From positions 1 through 11,440 of the forward strand of contig CALDKR010000128.1 in NCBI GenBank assembly GCA_937898095.1: a DNA stretch of 11,440 bases. Direction: 5' to 3'. This DNA comes from an uncultured Rhodoluna sp. Lineage in GTDB: Bacteria > Actinomycetota > Actinomycetes > Actinomycetales > Microbacteriaceae. The notes under the pieces were generated by a model. It did no database searches and had not been told where the DNA came from. It worked only from the letters and a program-made list of their open reading frames with translations. Shown in pieces: positions 1 to 8,126 of this stretch. A program made the translations under genes and the position numbers. Every line of letters starts with the position of its first letter. The first letter of the stretch is position 1.

Positions 1-462
1 AAGCGGCTTGTTTGAGGTGTCAATAATCGCATCGGCAACCGACTCATATGTAGGTTTGCGCTGCTCGTAAATAGCCTTCCAGCTTTCGAGGCCGTCGGTT
101 AGCAACGGGCGATTTCCGTGTGAAAGGCGCGATGCCATGTGCTTGCCGTCAGTCGCAAGATAAATCACAAACGCATGTTCTTTTAGGGCTTCTTGGGTTT
201 CAGCTTTCAACGGTGCTCCCCCGCCGGTTGCAATAACGCCCGGGATCAAAACTGCTTCGCGAACAATCTGAGACTCAAGCTCGCGAAACCTCGGTTCACC
301 CTCGTTTGCGAAGAAATCTGAAATCGGCCCGTGTTCCGCGACAAAAATGCTGTCAGTGTCTCTGAAGGTCGCCTTTATTGAACGGGCAAGCTTTTTTCCG
401 ATAGTCGTCTTTCCAACGCCCATCGGGCCGATTAGAACTACGACCTCAGATTTCTTAGGCAT
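1..462 (-). CDS. aroK: Shikimate kinase, 3' end missing
   Basis: Phosphorylates shikimate at the 3-hydroxyl with ATP, the fifth step of the cytoplasmic shikimate pathway. The visible 154 residues carry the family landmarks: Walker A GPMGVGKT at residues 12-19, the DTD shikimate/Mg site at 35-37, the substrate arginine in FRELE (R60), the GGGA loop at 80-83, the lid arginine in GNRPLL (R118) and a further arginine in YEQRKPTY (R135). The family is usually near 170 residues, so only about 15-20 C-terminal residues lie beyond the window edge. The ATG at 462 overlaps the aroC stop by 8 bp. An in-frame ATG at 480 would add six residues (26-bp overlap). Neither start has a good Shine-Dalgarno (SD) sequence, so translation probably depends on coupling to aroC. 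In many actinobacteria aroB follows, which would be outside this window. Confidence 0.96.
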   Translation of the reverse strand, partial: MPKKSEVVVLIGPMGVGKTTIGKKLARSIKATFRDTDSIFVAEHGPISDFFANEGEPRFRELESQIVREAVLIPGVIATGGGAPLKAETQEALKEHAFVIYLATDGKHMASRLSHGNRPLLTDGLESWKAIYEQRKPTYESVADAIIDTSNKPL

Positions 463-1666
463 CCCATGAACTGCTGTCATAGCTCGCCAAAACCGGTGGA
501 ATGTGTTCGATGTAGCTGCGCATGTTGCGTTTGGTTTCAGCCACCGAGTCTCCGCCGAATTTTTCGAGAACAGAGTTAGCAATGACCAACGCAACCATAG
601 CCTCGGCGACAACGCCGGCTGCAGGAACGGCACAAACATCGCTGCGCTGGTGGTGCGCTTTAGCAGCCTCGCCGGTTGCAACATCGATTGTGGCCAGTGC
701 ACGCGGAACGGTTGAAATTGGCTTCATTGCCGCGCGAACGCGAAGGATTTCTCCGTTGCTCATTCCGCCTTCGATGCCACCAGCTCGATCGGTCAGGCGC
801 TTAACGCGACCTTCTGCATCGCGTTCAATTTCATCGTGAGCCACTGAACCGCGACGCTTGGCGGTTTCAAATCCATCTCCGACCTCGACGCCCTTGATGG
901 CCTGGATGCCCATTAGTGCCGCCGCGAGTTGCGAATCAAGTCTGCGATCCCAGTGAACAAAAGTGCCCAACCCAGGAGGCAAGTTGTAAACCAAAGTTTC
1001 AACAACGCCACCAATTGTGTCGCCCGCTGAGTGGCAGTCGTCAACTTCGGCGACCATCTTTGCCGAGGTCTCGGCATCAAAGCAACGCAACGGGTCAGCG
1101 TCTAGTGCTGCGAGATCTGCGAAAGTTGGCAATGGTGTTCCGGCCGGAACCATGACCGGGCCGATGCCAACAGTGTGGGTGACAATCTCGATGCCAAGTT
1201 GGCTCAAAAAACTGGCTGCGACCGCACCGAGAGCCACGCGAGCAGCGGTTTCACGTGCACTTGCGCGTTCAAGAACTGGTCGCGAGTCTAAGAAACCGTA
1301 TTTCTGCATTCCGGTGAAATCGGCGTGACCTGGGCGGGGTCGGGTTAGGGCCTCAGCGCGAGCGCCGGTTAGCTTGTCGGCTTCGACTGGGTCGGCAGAC
1401 ATTACGTCTTGCCACTTTGGCCATTCGGTGTTTGCGATGGTTATTGCAACCGGACCACCCATGGTCGAACCGTGACGAACGCCACCGCTCAGTGACACCT
1501 GGTCTTTTTCAAACTTCATGCGCGCACCGCGACCATAGCCGAGGCGACGACGAGCCAATGCCTCTTGAACTTTTTCGGTAGTGATTGGAACTCCGGCAGG
1601 AAGACCTTCAACTACTGCGACAAGCTCGGGACCGTGTGATTCTCCAGCAGTTATCCAGCGCAACAT
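455..1666 (-). CDS. aroC: Chorismate synthase
   Basis: Converts 5-enolpyruvylshikimate-3-phosphate to chorismate by an anti-1,4 elimination that needs reduced FMN; chorismate feeds aromatic amino acids, folate and quinones. The protein is 403 residues, normal for actinobacteria. It begins MLRWITAGESHG (GESHG, residues 9-13), has the basic RRLGYGRGARM stretch (40-50) and the RASARETAARVALGA signature (134-148), GGIEGGMSNGE (296-306) and the C-terminal RSDVCAVPAAG signature (341-351). These are the conserved FMN and substrate segments. The start is 10 bp past the aroE stop with no obvious SD, and the 3' end overlaps aroK by 8 bp. The adjacent aroE, aroC and aroK genes fit one transcription unit. 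Confidence 0.98.
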   Translation of the reverse strand: MLRWITAGESHGPELVAVVEGLPAGVPITTEKVQEALARRRLGYGRGARMKFEKDQVSLSGGVRHGSTMGGPVAITIANTEWPKWQDVMSADPVEADKLTGARAEALTRPRPGHADFTGMQKYGFLDSRPVLERASARETAARVALGAVAASFLSQLGIEIVTHTVGIGPVMVPAGTPLPTFADLAALDADPLRCFDAETSAKMVAEVDDCHSAGDTIGGVVETLVYNLPPGLGTFVHWDRRLDSQLAAALMGIQAIKGVEVGDGFETAKRRGSVAHDEIERDAEGRVKRLTDRAGGIEGGMSNGEILRVRAAMKPISTVPRALATIDVATGEAAKAHHQRSDVCAVPAAGVVAEAMVALVIANSVLEKFGGDSVAETKRNMRSYIEHIPPVLASYDSSSWDA

Positions 1667-1676
1667 GGGTGCAATT

Positions 1677-2516
1677 CTATTCTGATGCGATGCGCATAGC
1701 CTCGACTACGGCAATTTCATTAGGCAGTTCTTGGCTCGGATCGCCAGTTCTAAAGATTCTCACCTGCGCCACCGCTTGCCAAATCAGCATCTCAATGCCG
1801 TTGATAACTTTTGCTTCGCGGCTAGTCCAAGCTGAGGCAAGCTCGCTTGGCCAGGGGTTATAGGCAACGTCAAGCAAGGCACCGCCAGGCTTCCAGCCAC
1901 GTTTTGCAGCCAGCGCAGCAGCGTCTTCGTCTAGGGCGTGGGCCGGCAAGGCTGAAATATTAATTTGTGCTCGCTTTGAGGCGCGTGCCAGGTTTTTAGC
2001 AATGCTGGCCTTCAGGCCACGCTCCTTTGCAAATTTAACCAGTCGTTTTGCAGTGTCAGCATTTCTTGCGAAGACCTTCACCTTTGCGCCTGGCGAGTGC
2101 AACGCCAGTGCTGCGGCCGCCGAGACGGCAGTTGCTCCTGACCCTAAAATCAATGCATTTTCAACTCGAGCGACATTTGCATGCGTCAACGCGCTTACGA
2201 TTCCGAAGACGTCAGTGTTAAAGCCAATCCACTTGCCAAACTCATTCAAATAGAGAGTGTTGGTGGCCCCGGTCACACGCGCGCTGTTGTCGAGTTCATC
2301 GGCAAATCGAGTGGCATCCTCTTTTAGGGGCATCGTGACACTGAAGCCGTTCCATCCGGGTTCTAGTTCATCGATGAACTTTCGCAATCCTCCGCGCAAC
2401 ACCTCGGCGCGGCCATATTCCCAGTCGGCTCCGAGCACTCGATACGCCGCAAGATGAATTGCAGGTGATTTTGAGTGCTGAATCGGCGAGCCTAGAACGG
2501 CGAATCTTTTACTCAT
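1677..2516 (-). CDS. aroE: Shikimate dehydrogenase
   Basis: Reduces 3-dehydroshikimate to shikimate, normally with NADPH. The 279-residue protein has the substrate motif GSPIQHSKSP near the N-terminus (S15 and S17), the catalytic lysine in MPLKE (K65) and the catalytic aspartate in NTD (D102). The dinucleotide-binding glycine loop is GSGATA (125-130), and ARN at 155-157 corresponds to the NADP-phosphate clamp (NRT in many homologues). NGIEML near the C-terminus and the following Q of IWQAV complete the fold. The first eight bases overlap the end of mltG (ATGAGTAA), so translation is probably coupled. The G-S-G-A-T-A loop departs slightly from the common GAGG form, but nothing suggests loss of activity. 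A quinate/shikimate-dehydrogenase paralogue is less likely because aroC and aroK are adjacent. Confidence 0.96.
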   Translation of the reverse strand: MSKRFAVLGSPIQHSKSPAIHLAAYRVLGADWEYGRAEVLRGGLRKFIDELEPGWNGFSVTMPLKEDATRFADELDNSARVTGATNTLYLNEFGKWIGFNTDVFGIVSALTHANVARVENALILGSGATAVSAAAALALHSPGAKVKVFARNADTAKRLVKFAKERGLKASIAKNLARASKRAQINISALPAHALDEDAAALAAKRGWKPGGALLDVAYNPWPSELASAWTSREAKVINGIEMLIWQAVAQVRIFRTGDPSQELPNEIAVVEAMRIASE

Positions 2517-3573
2517 AGCTCGGGTTTTCTTTCATCCATTGGCGCCACTGGGCAACCGCAATCTCGTGCTCGGCATATGTGCTGCTGAAAACAGTTTCGC
2601 CAGTTTTCAAGTTGATAGTGCAGAAATAGATCCAGTCGCCTTTGGCCGGGTTAAGTGCCGCGTCAATTGCTACTGAGCCTGGTGAACTAATTGGCCCGAC
2701 CGGCAGACCTTCATGAAGATAAGTGTTGTATGGGTTGTCGTTCGCTCGATCAGCGGCGCTGGTGCTGACTGTGTTGCCGTTCACGCCGTATGAAACCGTT
2801 GCGTCTGACTGCAGCTTCATTCCCCTTGCAAGTCGGTTCTGAAAAACACGCGAAACCTTGAAAAAGTCAGCTTCGATGCGGGCCTCCTTTTGAACCAATC
2901 CGGCGATAGTCAAGACTCTGTGTACTTTATTTGCAGGTATTTGGAATTTAGCGATCTCATCATCCATGCGCACGCGCATCGCCATCAGGGCCTGCTTCGC
3001 AGTCACATCCGGGCTAAAGGTGTAGGTGGCAGGGAACAAATAGCCTTCGAGACTTGGCGCCTCGGCTGGCAGGTGCCAGAGTGTTTTGTCGGATGCAAGT
3101 TTGGTTAGCTCAGCCTTAGATAGCCCGGTTGAATCAGCAATTAGCTTGACAATCGCATTTAGTCGCATGCCTTCTTTGACAACTATTTTGTCGACGACCG
3201 AACTGTTGCCGCCGGTCAGCGCCTCGATTGCCGACCGCGAACTCTGCTCGAGGGCGAGCTTGTAGGTTCCTGGGTGGAAGGTCGGATTCAGGCTAAGAAT
3301 CAATTTGTAGGTGGTTCTGAAACTTTTAACCACGCGCGCTTCTTCGAGCTTCAATGCCACAATTTCGCCCGTATCGCCAGGTGCAATAACTATTTGCGTT
3401 GAACCGTGGCCTGTGCCGCTGAAGTCATTGCCCATAATTTGCTCAATCGAGTCACGAAGGGCGCCGCGATATGCGATGGCGAACGCGCCAGCAATAGCGA
3501 TTGCGAAAACCACCAGCAGCGCGATAATTCTGCGACGACGAAACTTTGACCTAGAAGTCATCAATTGATTCAC
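2509..3573 (-). CDS. mltG: Endolytic murein transglycosylase MltG (YceG-like)
   Basis: A membrane-anchored lytic transglycosylase that cuts nascent peptidoglycan glycan strands and so sets strand length. The 354-residue reading starts with a basic cytoplasmic stretch (RSKFRRRR, 8-15) and a single transmembrane helix at about 16-36; the rest would be extracytoplasmic. The YceG domain shows LEGYLFPATYTF (175-186), the active-site segment AGLVQKEAR with E230 at the position I align to the E. coli catalytic glutamate, FQNRLARGMKLQSDATVSYG, and PYNTYLHEGLPVGPISSPG. The GTG at 3573 overlaps ruvX by 23 bp. An in-frame ATG at 3561 (overlap 11 bp) is a good alternative that shortens the protein by four residues. 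Neither has a clear SD. The alaS-ruvX-mltG-aroE order recurs in actinobacteria. Confidence 0.95.
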   Translation of the reverse strand: MNQLMTSRSKFRRRRIIALLVVFAIAIAGAFAIAYRGALRDSIEQIMGNDFSGTGHGSTQIVIAPGDTGEIVALKLEEARVVKSFRTTYKLILSLNPTFHPGTYKLALEQSSRSAIEALTGGNSSVVDKIVVKEGMRLNAIVKLIADSTGLSKAELTKLASDKTLWHLPAEAPSLEGYLFPATYTFSPDVTAKQALMAMRVRMDDEIAKFQIPANKVHRVLTIAGLVQKEARIEADFFKVSRVFQNRLARGMKLQSDATVSYGVNGNTVSTSAADRANDNPYNTYLHEGLPVGPISSPGSVAIDAALNPAKGDWIYFCTINLKTGETVFSSTYAEHEIAVAQWRQWMKENPSYE

Positions 3574-4012
3574 CCGCCCATTGCTGATTGGTTTTTTCGG
3601 ATGCCATAGCCTGCTCCAGAATTATTGTTGCCGCTATTTGATCGATGATTTTTCGACCATCTTTTGAGCTTCGTTTCGACGCCCTTAGGGCACCCGCGGC
3701 CGACACAGTGCTCAGTCTTTCGTCAACCATGCGAACCGGAATCGAAAGTCTTTCTCTGAGGCTCTTGGCCACCGCGATCGCATCGCTAGTCGAGGCGGTC
3801 TCGCGACCTGCAAGTGAAATTGGCAGACCGACGTAAACCACTACCGGCTCTGCCTCGGCGACCTGAGCGACGAGGTTCGAGAGTGTTTCATCAAAATCTT
3901 CGGTGCGCTGAACTGTAGCTAGGCCAGAGGCCAGAATCGCGTGAAAGTCAGAGGCAGCAACGCCAATTCGCACCGATCCGACGTCAATAGCAACTCGACG
4001 CCCTGACTGCAT
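3551..4012 (-). CDS. ruvX: RuvX/YqgF family Holliday-junction-resolvase-like nuclease
   Basis: A small RNase H-fold protein. The family is annotated as a putative Holliday junction resolvase and, in E. coli, is implicated in maturing the 5' end of 16S rRNA; which role applies here cannot be told from sequence. The 153 residues show the acidic metal-site pattern: D10 in AIDVGSVRIGVAASD, E98 in MVDERLS and D124 in IIDQIAATIILEQA, with the beta-strand VVVYVGLPISLAGRE at 57-71. Length is typical for the family. The start ATG shares one base with the alaS stop (TAATG at 4010-4014), a classic re-initiation junction, and there is no separate SD. Confidence 0.95.
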   Translation of the reverse strand: MQSGRRVAIDVGSVRIGVAASDFHAILASGLATVQRTEDFDETLSNLVAQVAEAEPVVVYVGLPISLAGRETASTSDAIAVAKSLRERLSIPVRMVDERLSTVSAAGALRASKRSSKDGRKIIDQIAATIILEQAMASEKTNQQWAGESIDDF

Positions 4013-6672
4013 TAGCCGACCAGTGCCTTTGCGACCGCAGCTCTAGCGCTTTCGATAGCAGCTAAGTTTTGACCGCCGCCTTGTGCGATGTCATCTTTTC
4101 CGCCACCGCCACCGCCAAGAACCGACGATGCCTCGCGAACCAACAAGCCCGCTTTTGCGCCAGCTGCACGCGCCGACTCGGTGGTCGCAATAACAACTGC
4201 AGGCTTGTCTGAAACGACTGCAAAAACTGCAATTACTGCAGACTCTGCCTGCAGGCGATCGCGAATCTGAGTCACGAGTCCACGAACATCATCGATGCTT
4301 GAAAGCTCGCCAACATTCGCGCTGATGAGCTTGAATGCTCCGGCACTATTGCTGTTTGCGCTGATCAATTCAGGAATTCGTTGCGCTAGCTTCTCGGCCT
4401 CGAATGCAGCCAACTTCTTTTGGGCGACTTTTAGATCATCTGCGATTGCAGCGATGCGCTCTTCAAGACCGTCTTTGCTGACCTTCAAGCCATCAGAAAG
4501 TCGAGCAACAATTGCGCGCTCTTGCGCGAATGTTCTGAATGCATCGATGCCTACCAAAGCCTCAACGCGGCGCGAGCCAGAGCCAACTGAAGTTTCGTTT
4601 ATCAGCGAAATCATGCCAATCTGCGAGCTGTGTGAAACGTGGGTTCCACCGCAGAGTTCGCGAGACCAAGGGCCGCCAACTTCGATTACACGCACGCTCT
4701 CGTCATAGGTCTCTCCAAATAGTGCCACTGCTCCCCAAGCTTTAGCATCAGCTAGTGACATGAACTGCGCTCGAACTGGCAGGTCGCGACGAATTGCCAG
4801 GTTTGCAACCTCTTCTAGTTCACTGCGCGTTTCCATCGAAAGTGCACTTGTCCAAGAGAAGTCGAGGCGCATGTACCCAGGTTTGTTGTATGAACCGCTC
4901 TGCAGAGCGTTCGGCCCAAGCACTTCGCGAAGTGCAGCGTGCATCACGTGAGTTGCCGAGTGTGCCTGACATGCCCCGACACGCCAATCAGGATCAACCT
5001 GGGTGATTGCCTTTGCGCCAAGTTCGATTGACCCCTTGCGCAGTAGTGCTTTGTGGCTAATTAGGCCCTTGATTGGCTTTTGAACATCAAGAACCTCAAG
5101 CTCAAAGCCGTCTCCGATGATGAAACCTGAATCAGAATCTTGACCGCCAGACTCGGCATAGAACGAAGTCTCACCAAGAATTACCTCGAAGACCTCACCG
5201 TTTTCAACCTTGGCAACTTCGCGACCGTCTGCGATAAGGCCGATAACTCTCGATTCAGTTTCTAACTCTTCGTATCCGGTGAATTTAGTTTCACCTTTCG
5301 CACGGAAGCTTGAATATACCGAAAGGTCTGTGCCACCGAGCTTCTTTTCACGGGCGTCGGCCTTTGCGCGGTCGCGCTGTTCGGCCATAAGTGCCTTGAA
5401 GCCATCGCGGTCAACGCTGAGGCCAGCCTCTTCAGCAATTTCTAACGTTAGGTCAATCGGAAAACCATATGTGTCGTGAAGCAAGAACGCTGTTGAGCCG
5501 CCGAGCTGCTTAGAGCCAGAAGCCTTGACCTCATCAAGGGCTTCTTCGAGAACTGCGGTTCCGCTGGTTAGAGTCCGCAAAAACGCCTCTTCCTCAGCAA
5601 CTGCTATGCGGTGAATTCGGTCCCAGTCAGTCTCCAACTCCGGATACGCAGCCTTCATCGCGTCACGCGATGTCGCGAACAGCTGAGTGAAAGTGGTTTG
5701 CTCGACGCCCAAAAGTCTCATGGCTCGAACGGTTCTGCGAAGCAAGCGACGCAGCACATAACCGCGACCGTCGTTGCCTGGGGTCACTCCGTCAGAGATC
5801 AGCATTAGGGCTGAACGCACGTGGTCAGCAACCACGCGCAATCTAACGTCATCTTCGGTGTTTGCACCGTAAGTTTTGCCAGACAATTTCGCAGCCAAGT
5901 CAAGAACCGGGCGAACCTGGTCGATTTCATACAGGTTTTCAACGCCCTGCATCAAGAATGCAACGCGCTCAAGGCCCATACCGGTGTCAATGTTCTTTTT
6001 TGGCAGTTCGCCGAGAATCTCAAAACTGTCTTTGCCGGTGCCCTGGCCACGCTCAAACTGCATGAATACCAGGTTCCAAATTTCGATATAGCGATCTTCG
6101 TCTGCCTCTGGGCCGCCCTCGCGCCCGTATGCCGGACCTCGGTCGTAGTAAATCTCAGAGCATGGTCCAGCAGGACCAGGCTGACCCGTTGACCAATAGT
6201 TGTCTTTCATTCCGCGGCGCTGGATTCGCTCCATTGGAATGTCGGCGACTTCGCGCCAGATAGAAATTGATTCGTCGTCATCTTGGAAGACGGTCACCCA
6301 AAGCAGCTGCGGATCTAGGCCGAGGCAACCAGAGTCAAGTGAACCAGTCAGAAACTCCCAGGCAAAAGCGATTGCCTCGCGCTTGAAATAGTCTCCGAAC
6401 GAGAAGTTGCCGTTCATTTGAAAGAACGTGCCGTGGCGCGTGGTCTTGCCAACCTCTTCGATGTCGAGTGTGCGCACGCACTTCTGAACGCTAGTGGCGC
6501 GGCCGAATGGTGCAGGAACCAAGCCACTCATGTATGGAATGAATGGAACCATTCCGGCGACGGTGAAAAGTAGTGATGGGTCTTCGCTAATTAGCGAAGC
6601 AGAAGGAACGACAGTGTGCCCGTTGCGCTCAAAAAAGTCGAGCCAGCGACGGCGAATTTCAGCGGTTTGCAT
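4012..6672 (-). CDS. alaS: Alanyl-tRNA synthetase
   Basis: Charges tRNA-Ala with alanine and edits mischarged Ser/Gly. The 886 residues span the full family length. They include the class II catalytic core (residues about 1-240, with RHGTFFQMNGNFSFGDYFK at 79-97 and GMGLERVAF at 231-239), the tRNA-recognition helical part, and the editing domain with ESGGQ (507-511). The zinc-site residues are H571 and H575 in HSATH, and C674 and H678 in CGGTH. A C-Ala domain ends in a glycine-rich stretch (SSVLGGGGGGKDD, around 849-861). It starts at an ATG overlapping the upstream gene's stop (TAATG at 6670-6674) and ends in a second TAATG with ruvX. No T-box or other leader is visible, which fits a gene inside an operon. 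All expected catalytic and editing residues are present. Confidence 0.98.
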   Translation of the reverse strand: MQTAEIRRRWLDFFERNGHTVVPSASLISEDPSLLFTVAGMVPFIPYMSGLVPAPFGRATSVQKCVRTLDIEEVGKTTRHGTFFQMNGNFSFGDYFKREAIAFAWEFLTGSLDSGCLGLDPQLLWVTVFQDDDESISIWREVADIPMERIQRRGMKDNYWSTGQPGPAGPCSEIYYDRGPAYGREGGPEADEDRYIEIWNLVFMQFERGQGTGKDSFEILGELPKKNIDTGMGLERVAFLMQGVENLYEIDQVRPVLDLAAKLSGKTYGANTEDDVRLRVVADHVRSALMLISDGVTPGNDGRGYVLRRLLRRTVRAMRLLGVEQTTFTQLFATSRDAMKAAYPELETDWDRIHRIAVAEEEAFLRTLTSGTAVLEEALDEVKASGSKQLGGSTAFLLHDTYGFPIDLTLEIAEEAGLSVDRDGFKALMAEQRDRAKADAREKKLGGTDLSVYSSFRAKGETKFTGYEELETESRVIGLIADGREVAKVENGEVFEVILGETSFYAESGGQDSDSGFIIGDGFELEVLDVQKPIKGLISHKALLRKGSIELGAKAITQVDPDWRVGACQAHSATHVMHAALREVLGPNALQSGSYNKPGYMRLDFSWTSALSMETRSELEEVANLAIRRDLPVRAQFMSLADAKAWGAVALFGETYDESVRVIEVGGPWSRELCGGTHVSHSSQIGMISLINETSVGSGSRRVEALVGIDAFRTFAQERAIVARLSDGLKVSKDGLEERIAAIADDLKVAQKKLAAFEAEKLAQRIPELISANSNSAGAFKLISANVGELSSIDDVRGLVTQIRDRLQAESAVIAVFAVVSDKPAVVIATTESARAAGAKAGLLVREASSVLGGGGGGKDDIAQGGGQNLAAIESARAAVAKALVG

Positions 6673-6968
6673 TAGTTAGTTGAAGGCTTGCTTGCTGGCT
6701 TGGTAGCCGGAGACTTCTTGGCCGGTGCGCGCTTGGCTGCAGCAGGCTTCTTGGCTGCAGGCTTCTTGACGGCAGCGGCCTTAGGTGCCGAGGCCTTAGC
6801 TAGCTCGGCTTCACGCTCTCGATAACCCTCGCTGACGGCAGCGCCGAATTCTTTTGCACGCTTTGCGGCATCGTCTACAAGTTCTTGAGCCTGTGGGTTC
6901 TCGCGCAACTGCTTTGCTGCAAATAGACCGGCTGCGATTCCGCTCGCAAACCAAATTAGCTTCTTCAT
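6672..6968 (-). CDS. Small membrane protein with Ala/Lys/Pro-rich tail (YtxH-like architecture)
   Basis: Function unknown. The 98 residues start with a short hydrophobic helix (LIWFASGIAAGLFAA, 4-18), followed by a charged, probably helical segment (about 20-58, rich in A, E, R and K). The low-complexity tail (about 60-98) is built of repeated AAKKP/APAKK-like units. This resembles YtxH-type and similar actinobacterial small envelope proteins in layout only; I see no catalytic motif. The basic tail could bind nucleic acid or acidic polymer, but that is speculation. The start abuts the stop of the DUF948 gene (TAG then ATG with no gap) and the stop overlaps alaS in TAATG, so it is co-translated with both. 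The position between rpsD and alaS and the pairing with DUF948 suggest a conserved operon member. Confidence 0.85.
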   Translation of the reverse strand: MKKLIWFASGIAAGLFAAKQLRENPQAQELVDDAAKRAKEFGAAVSEGYREREAELAKASAPKAAAVKKPAAKKPAAAKRAPAKKSPATKPASKPSTN

Positions 6969-7319
6969 CTATTTCTTCTTTCCGAGCAGAGACTCACGCA
7001 GACCCTGGGTTAGGCCGGCGATTTTCATAAGCGGTGAACCTACAGTCGCAGAGAACACTGCAACCAGAGAGCTGATGTTTGTGGTCACTTCAGACACGTT
7101 CTCGGTGATTACATCAACGCGAGCGAGCTGTTTATTTGTGGCCTGAATTGTTTCGGTAAGTTCAGAGAGTAGCGGAGCGCTGCTGTCGTTGAGATCGCGA
7201 ATTGCTACGCGAGTCTCATCGAGCACACGGCCGAGCTTGATCAACGGCACACCAATGAAAACCACTAGCAGAACAAATCCTGCTGCAGCAATGATTGCTG
7301 CGATGTCTCCGCCACTCAT
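6969..7319 (-). CDS. DUF948 family membrane protein
   Basis: A 116-residue protein with an N-terminal transmembrane helix (about 6-27, IAAIIAAAGFVLLVVFIGVP) followed by an amphipathic, coiled-coil-like stretch with regular hydrophobic spacing (LGRVLDETRVAIRDLN onward). A second moderately hydrophobic segment lies near 83-100, and the end is basic (LLGKKK). This is the DUF948 pattern, whose biochemical role is unknown; some members are called general stress proteins. The ATG at 7319 has a strong SD (AAGGGG, with a 5-base gap) in the 21-bp space after rpsD, so it gets its own ribosome entry. No terminator lies in that space. Confidence 0.88.
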   Translation of the reverse strand: MSGGDIAAIIAAAGFVLLVVFIGVPLIKLGRVLDETRVAIRDLNDSSAPLLSELTETIQATNKQLARVDVITENVSEVTTNISSLVAVFSATVGSPLMKIAGLTQGLRESLLGKKK

Positions 7320-7340
7320 CTGAACCCCTTTTAATTTGTT

Positions 7341-7970
7341 TTATCGAGCTGCGTAGTACTCAACAACAAGCTGAACTTCACAGGTAACTGGAACTTCAGC
7401 GCGCTTTGGACGACGAACTAGGGTTGCGTGCAGCTTGTCTAGCGAGACGTCAAGGTAGCCAGGAACTGGAGGCAGAACGTCGACGTGACCGCCGGCTGCT
7501 GCAACCTGGAAAGGCTCGGTCTTCTCGCTCTTTTCGTGAACGTGAATCAACTGGCCTGGCTTTACGCGGAATGATGGGCGGTCAACACGCTCGCCGTTAA
7601 CGAGAATGTGACGGTGAACGACCATCTGACGTGCCTGTGCGATGGTGCGAGCGAAGCCAGCACGAAGCACAAGTGCGTCGAGGCGCATCTCAAGAAGCTC
7701 AACTAGGTTTTCACCAGTTAGACCCTCTGAGCGCTTTGCCTCTTGGAAAGTCTTGCGAAGCTGAGCCTCACGAATGCCGTACTGGGCGCGAAGACGCTGC
7801 TTCTCGCGCAGACGAACGGCAAAGTCGCTGTCAGCCTTCTTCTTGGTGCGACCGTGCTCACCTGGAGCATATGGGCGCTTTTCTAGATACTTTGCAGCTT
7901 TCGGGGTTAGGGCTAGGCCTAGCGCACGAGACAAGCGAGTCTTGCTGCGAGTACGTGTGGTTTTAGACAC
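7341..7970 (-). CDS. rpsD: 30S ribosomal protein S4
   Basis: A primary 16S rRNA-binding protein that nucleates assembly of the 30S subunit body and contributes to decoding accuracy. The 209 residues show the actinobacterial N-terminus (SRALGLALTPKAAKYLEKRP, then YAPGEHGRTKKK) without the four zinc cysteines, so it is the zinc-independent form; the only cysteine is C197. The S4 RNA-binding domain runs from about 96 to 150 (MRLDALVLRAGFARTIAQARQ, then HILVNGERVDRPS). The start is GTG at 7970, supported by the SD AAAGGA at 7975-7980 and by homology beginning at once. As in many actinobacteria, rpsD lies here outside the alpha operon, with its own promoter and a structured leader, which leaves room for S4 autoregulation. 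Confidence 0.98.
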   Translation of the reverse strand: MSKTTRTRSKTRLSRALGLALTPKAAKYLEKRPYAPGEHGRTKKKADSDFAVRLREKQRLRAQYGIREAQLRKTFQEAKRSEGLTGENLVELLEMRLDALVLRAGFARTIAQARQMVVHRHILVNGERVDRPSFRVKPGQLIHVHEKSEKTEPFQVAAAGGHVDVLPPVPGYLDVSLDKLHATLVRRPKRAEVPVTCEVQLVVEYYAAR

Positions 7971-8120
7971 GTGTTCCTTTCGGGAGGTCGATTGACCTCA
8001 ATAGCGGTTTTGTTCACAAGTCGGATCTAGTGATCCTCTGCCACGGACCCTCCGGCTATTAGAGGGTCGCACCGTGATTGAACACTCGCACAGCCGCGAT
8101 TGAGTGTTCCAGTCGGCAAC
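7971..8120 (-). promoter_or_regulatory. Structured 5' leader of rpsD with four hairpins
   Basis: About 150 nt between the predicted start site and the rpsD GTG. In transcript order it holds four perfect inverted repeats. First, GAACACTC/GAGTGTTC (8102-8109 with 8080-8087, 14-nt loop). Second, GACCCTC/GAGGGTC (8062-8068 with 8046-8052, 9-nt loop), with an outer CACGG/CCGTG pair (8072-8076 with 8042-8046) that competes with the inner stem for base 8046. Third, GGATC/GATCC (8032-8036 with 8023-8027). Fourth, GAGGTC/GACCTC (7994-7999 with 7984-7989, 4-nt loop), just before the SD. None is followed by a U-tract, so terminators are unlikely. S4 represses its own synthesis through RNA structures in E. 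coli and B. subtilis; extending that to this leader is inference. Confidence 0.5.
7975..7980 (-). promoter_or_regulatory. Ribosome binding site of rpsD
   Basis: AAAGGA on the minus strand, four bases upstream of the GTG at 7970. It fixes the non-ATG start of rpsD. It lies four bases downstream of a perfect 6-bp hairpin, so structure in the leader could control access to it. Confidence 0.8.
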
Positions 8121-8126
8121 CTGAGC

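Noticed and set aside
2880..2900. Apparent loss of a catalytic glutamate in MltG (QKE instead of EKE)
   Set aside because: By my alignment to the E. coli protein the catalytic residue is the second glutamate of EKE, which is present here (E230). Q at the first position is a common variant.
5821..6192. Long plus-strand open frame (123 codons) inside alaS, and others like it across alaS, rpsD, aroC and rarA
   Set aside because: They run antisense to well-identified essential genes, show no motif or SD, and have compositions expected of reverse-complement codon shadows.
6672..6791. Short repeated AAKKP-coding units as a DNA repeat array
   Set aside because: The repetition follows from the low-complexity protein tail; unit lengths and bases vary, so it is not a distinct DNA repeat or CRISPR-like structure.
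7984..8109. Inverted repeats downstream of rarA as intrinsic terminators
   Set aside because: None is followed by a run of T on the minus strand. They lie within the probable rpsD transcript and are better read as leader structure.
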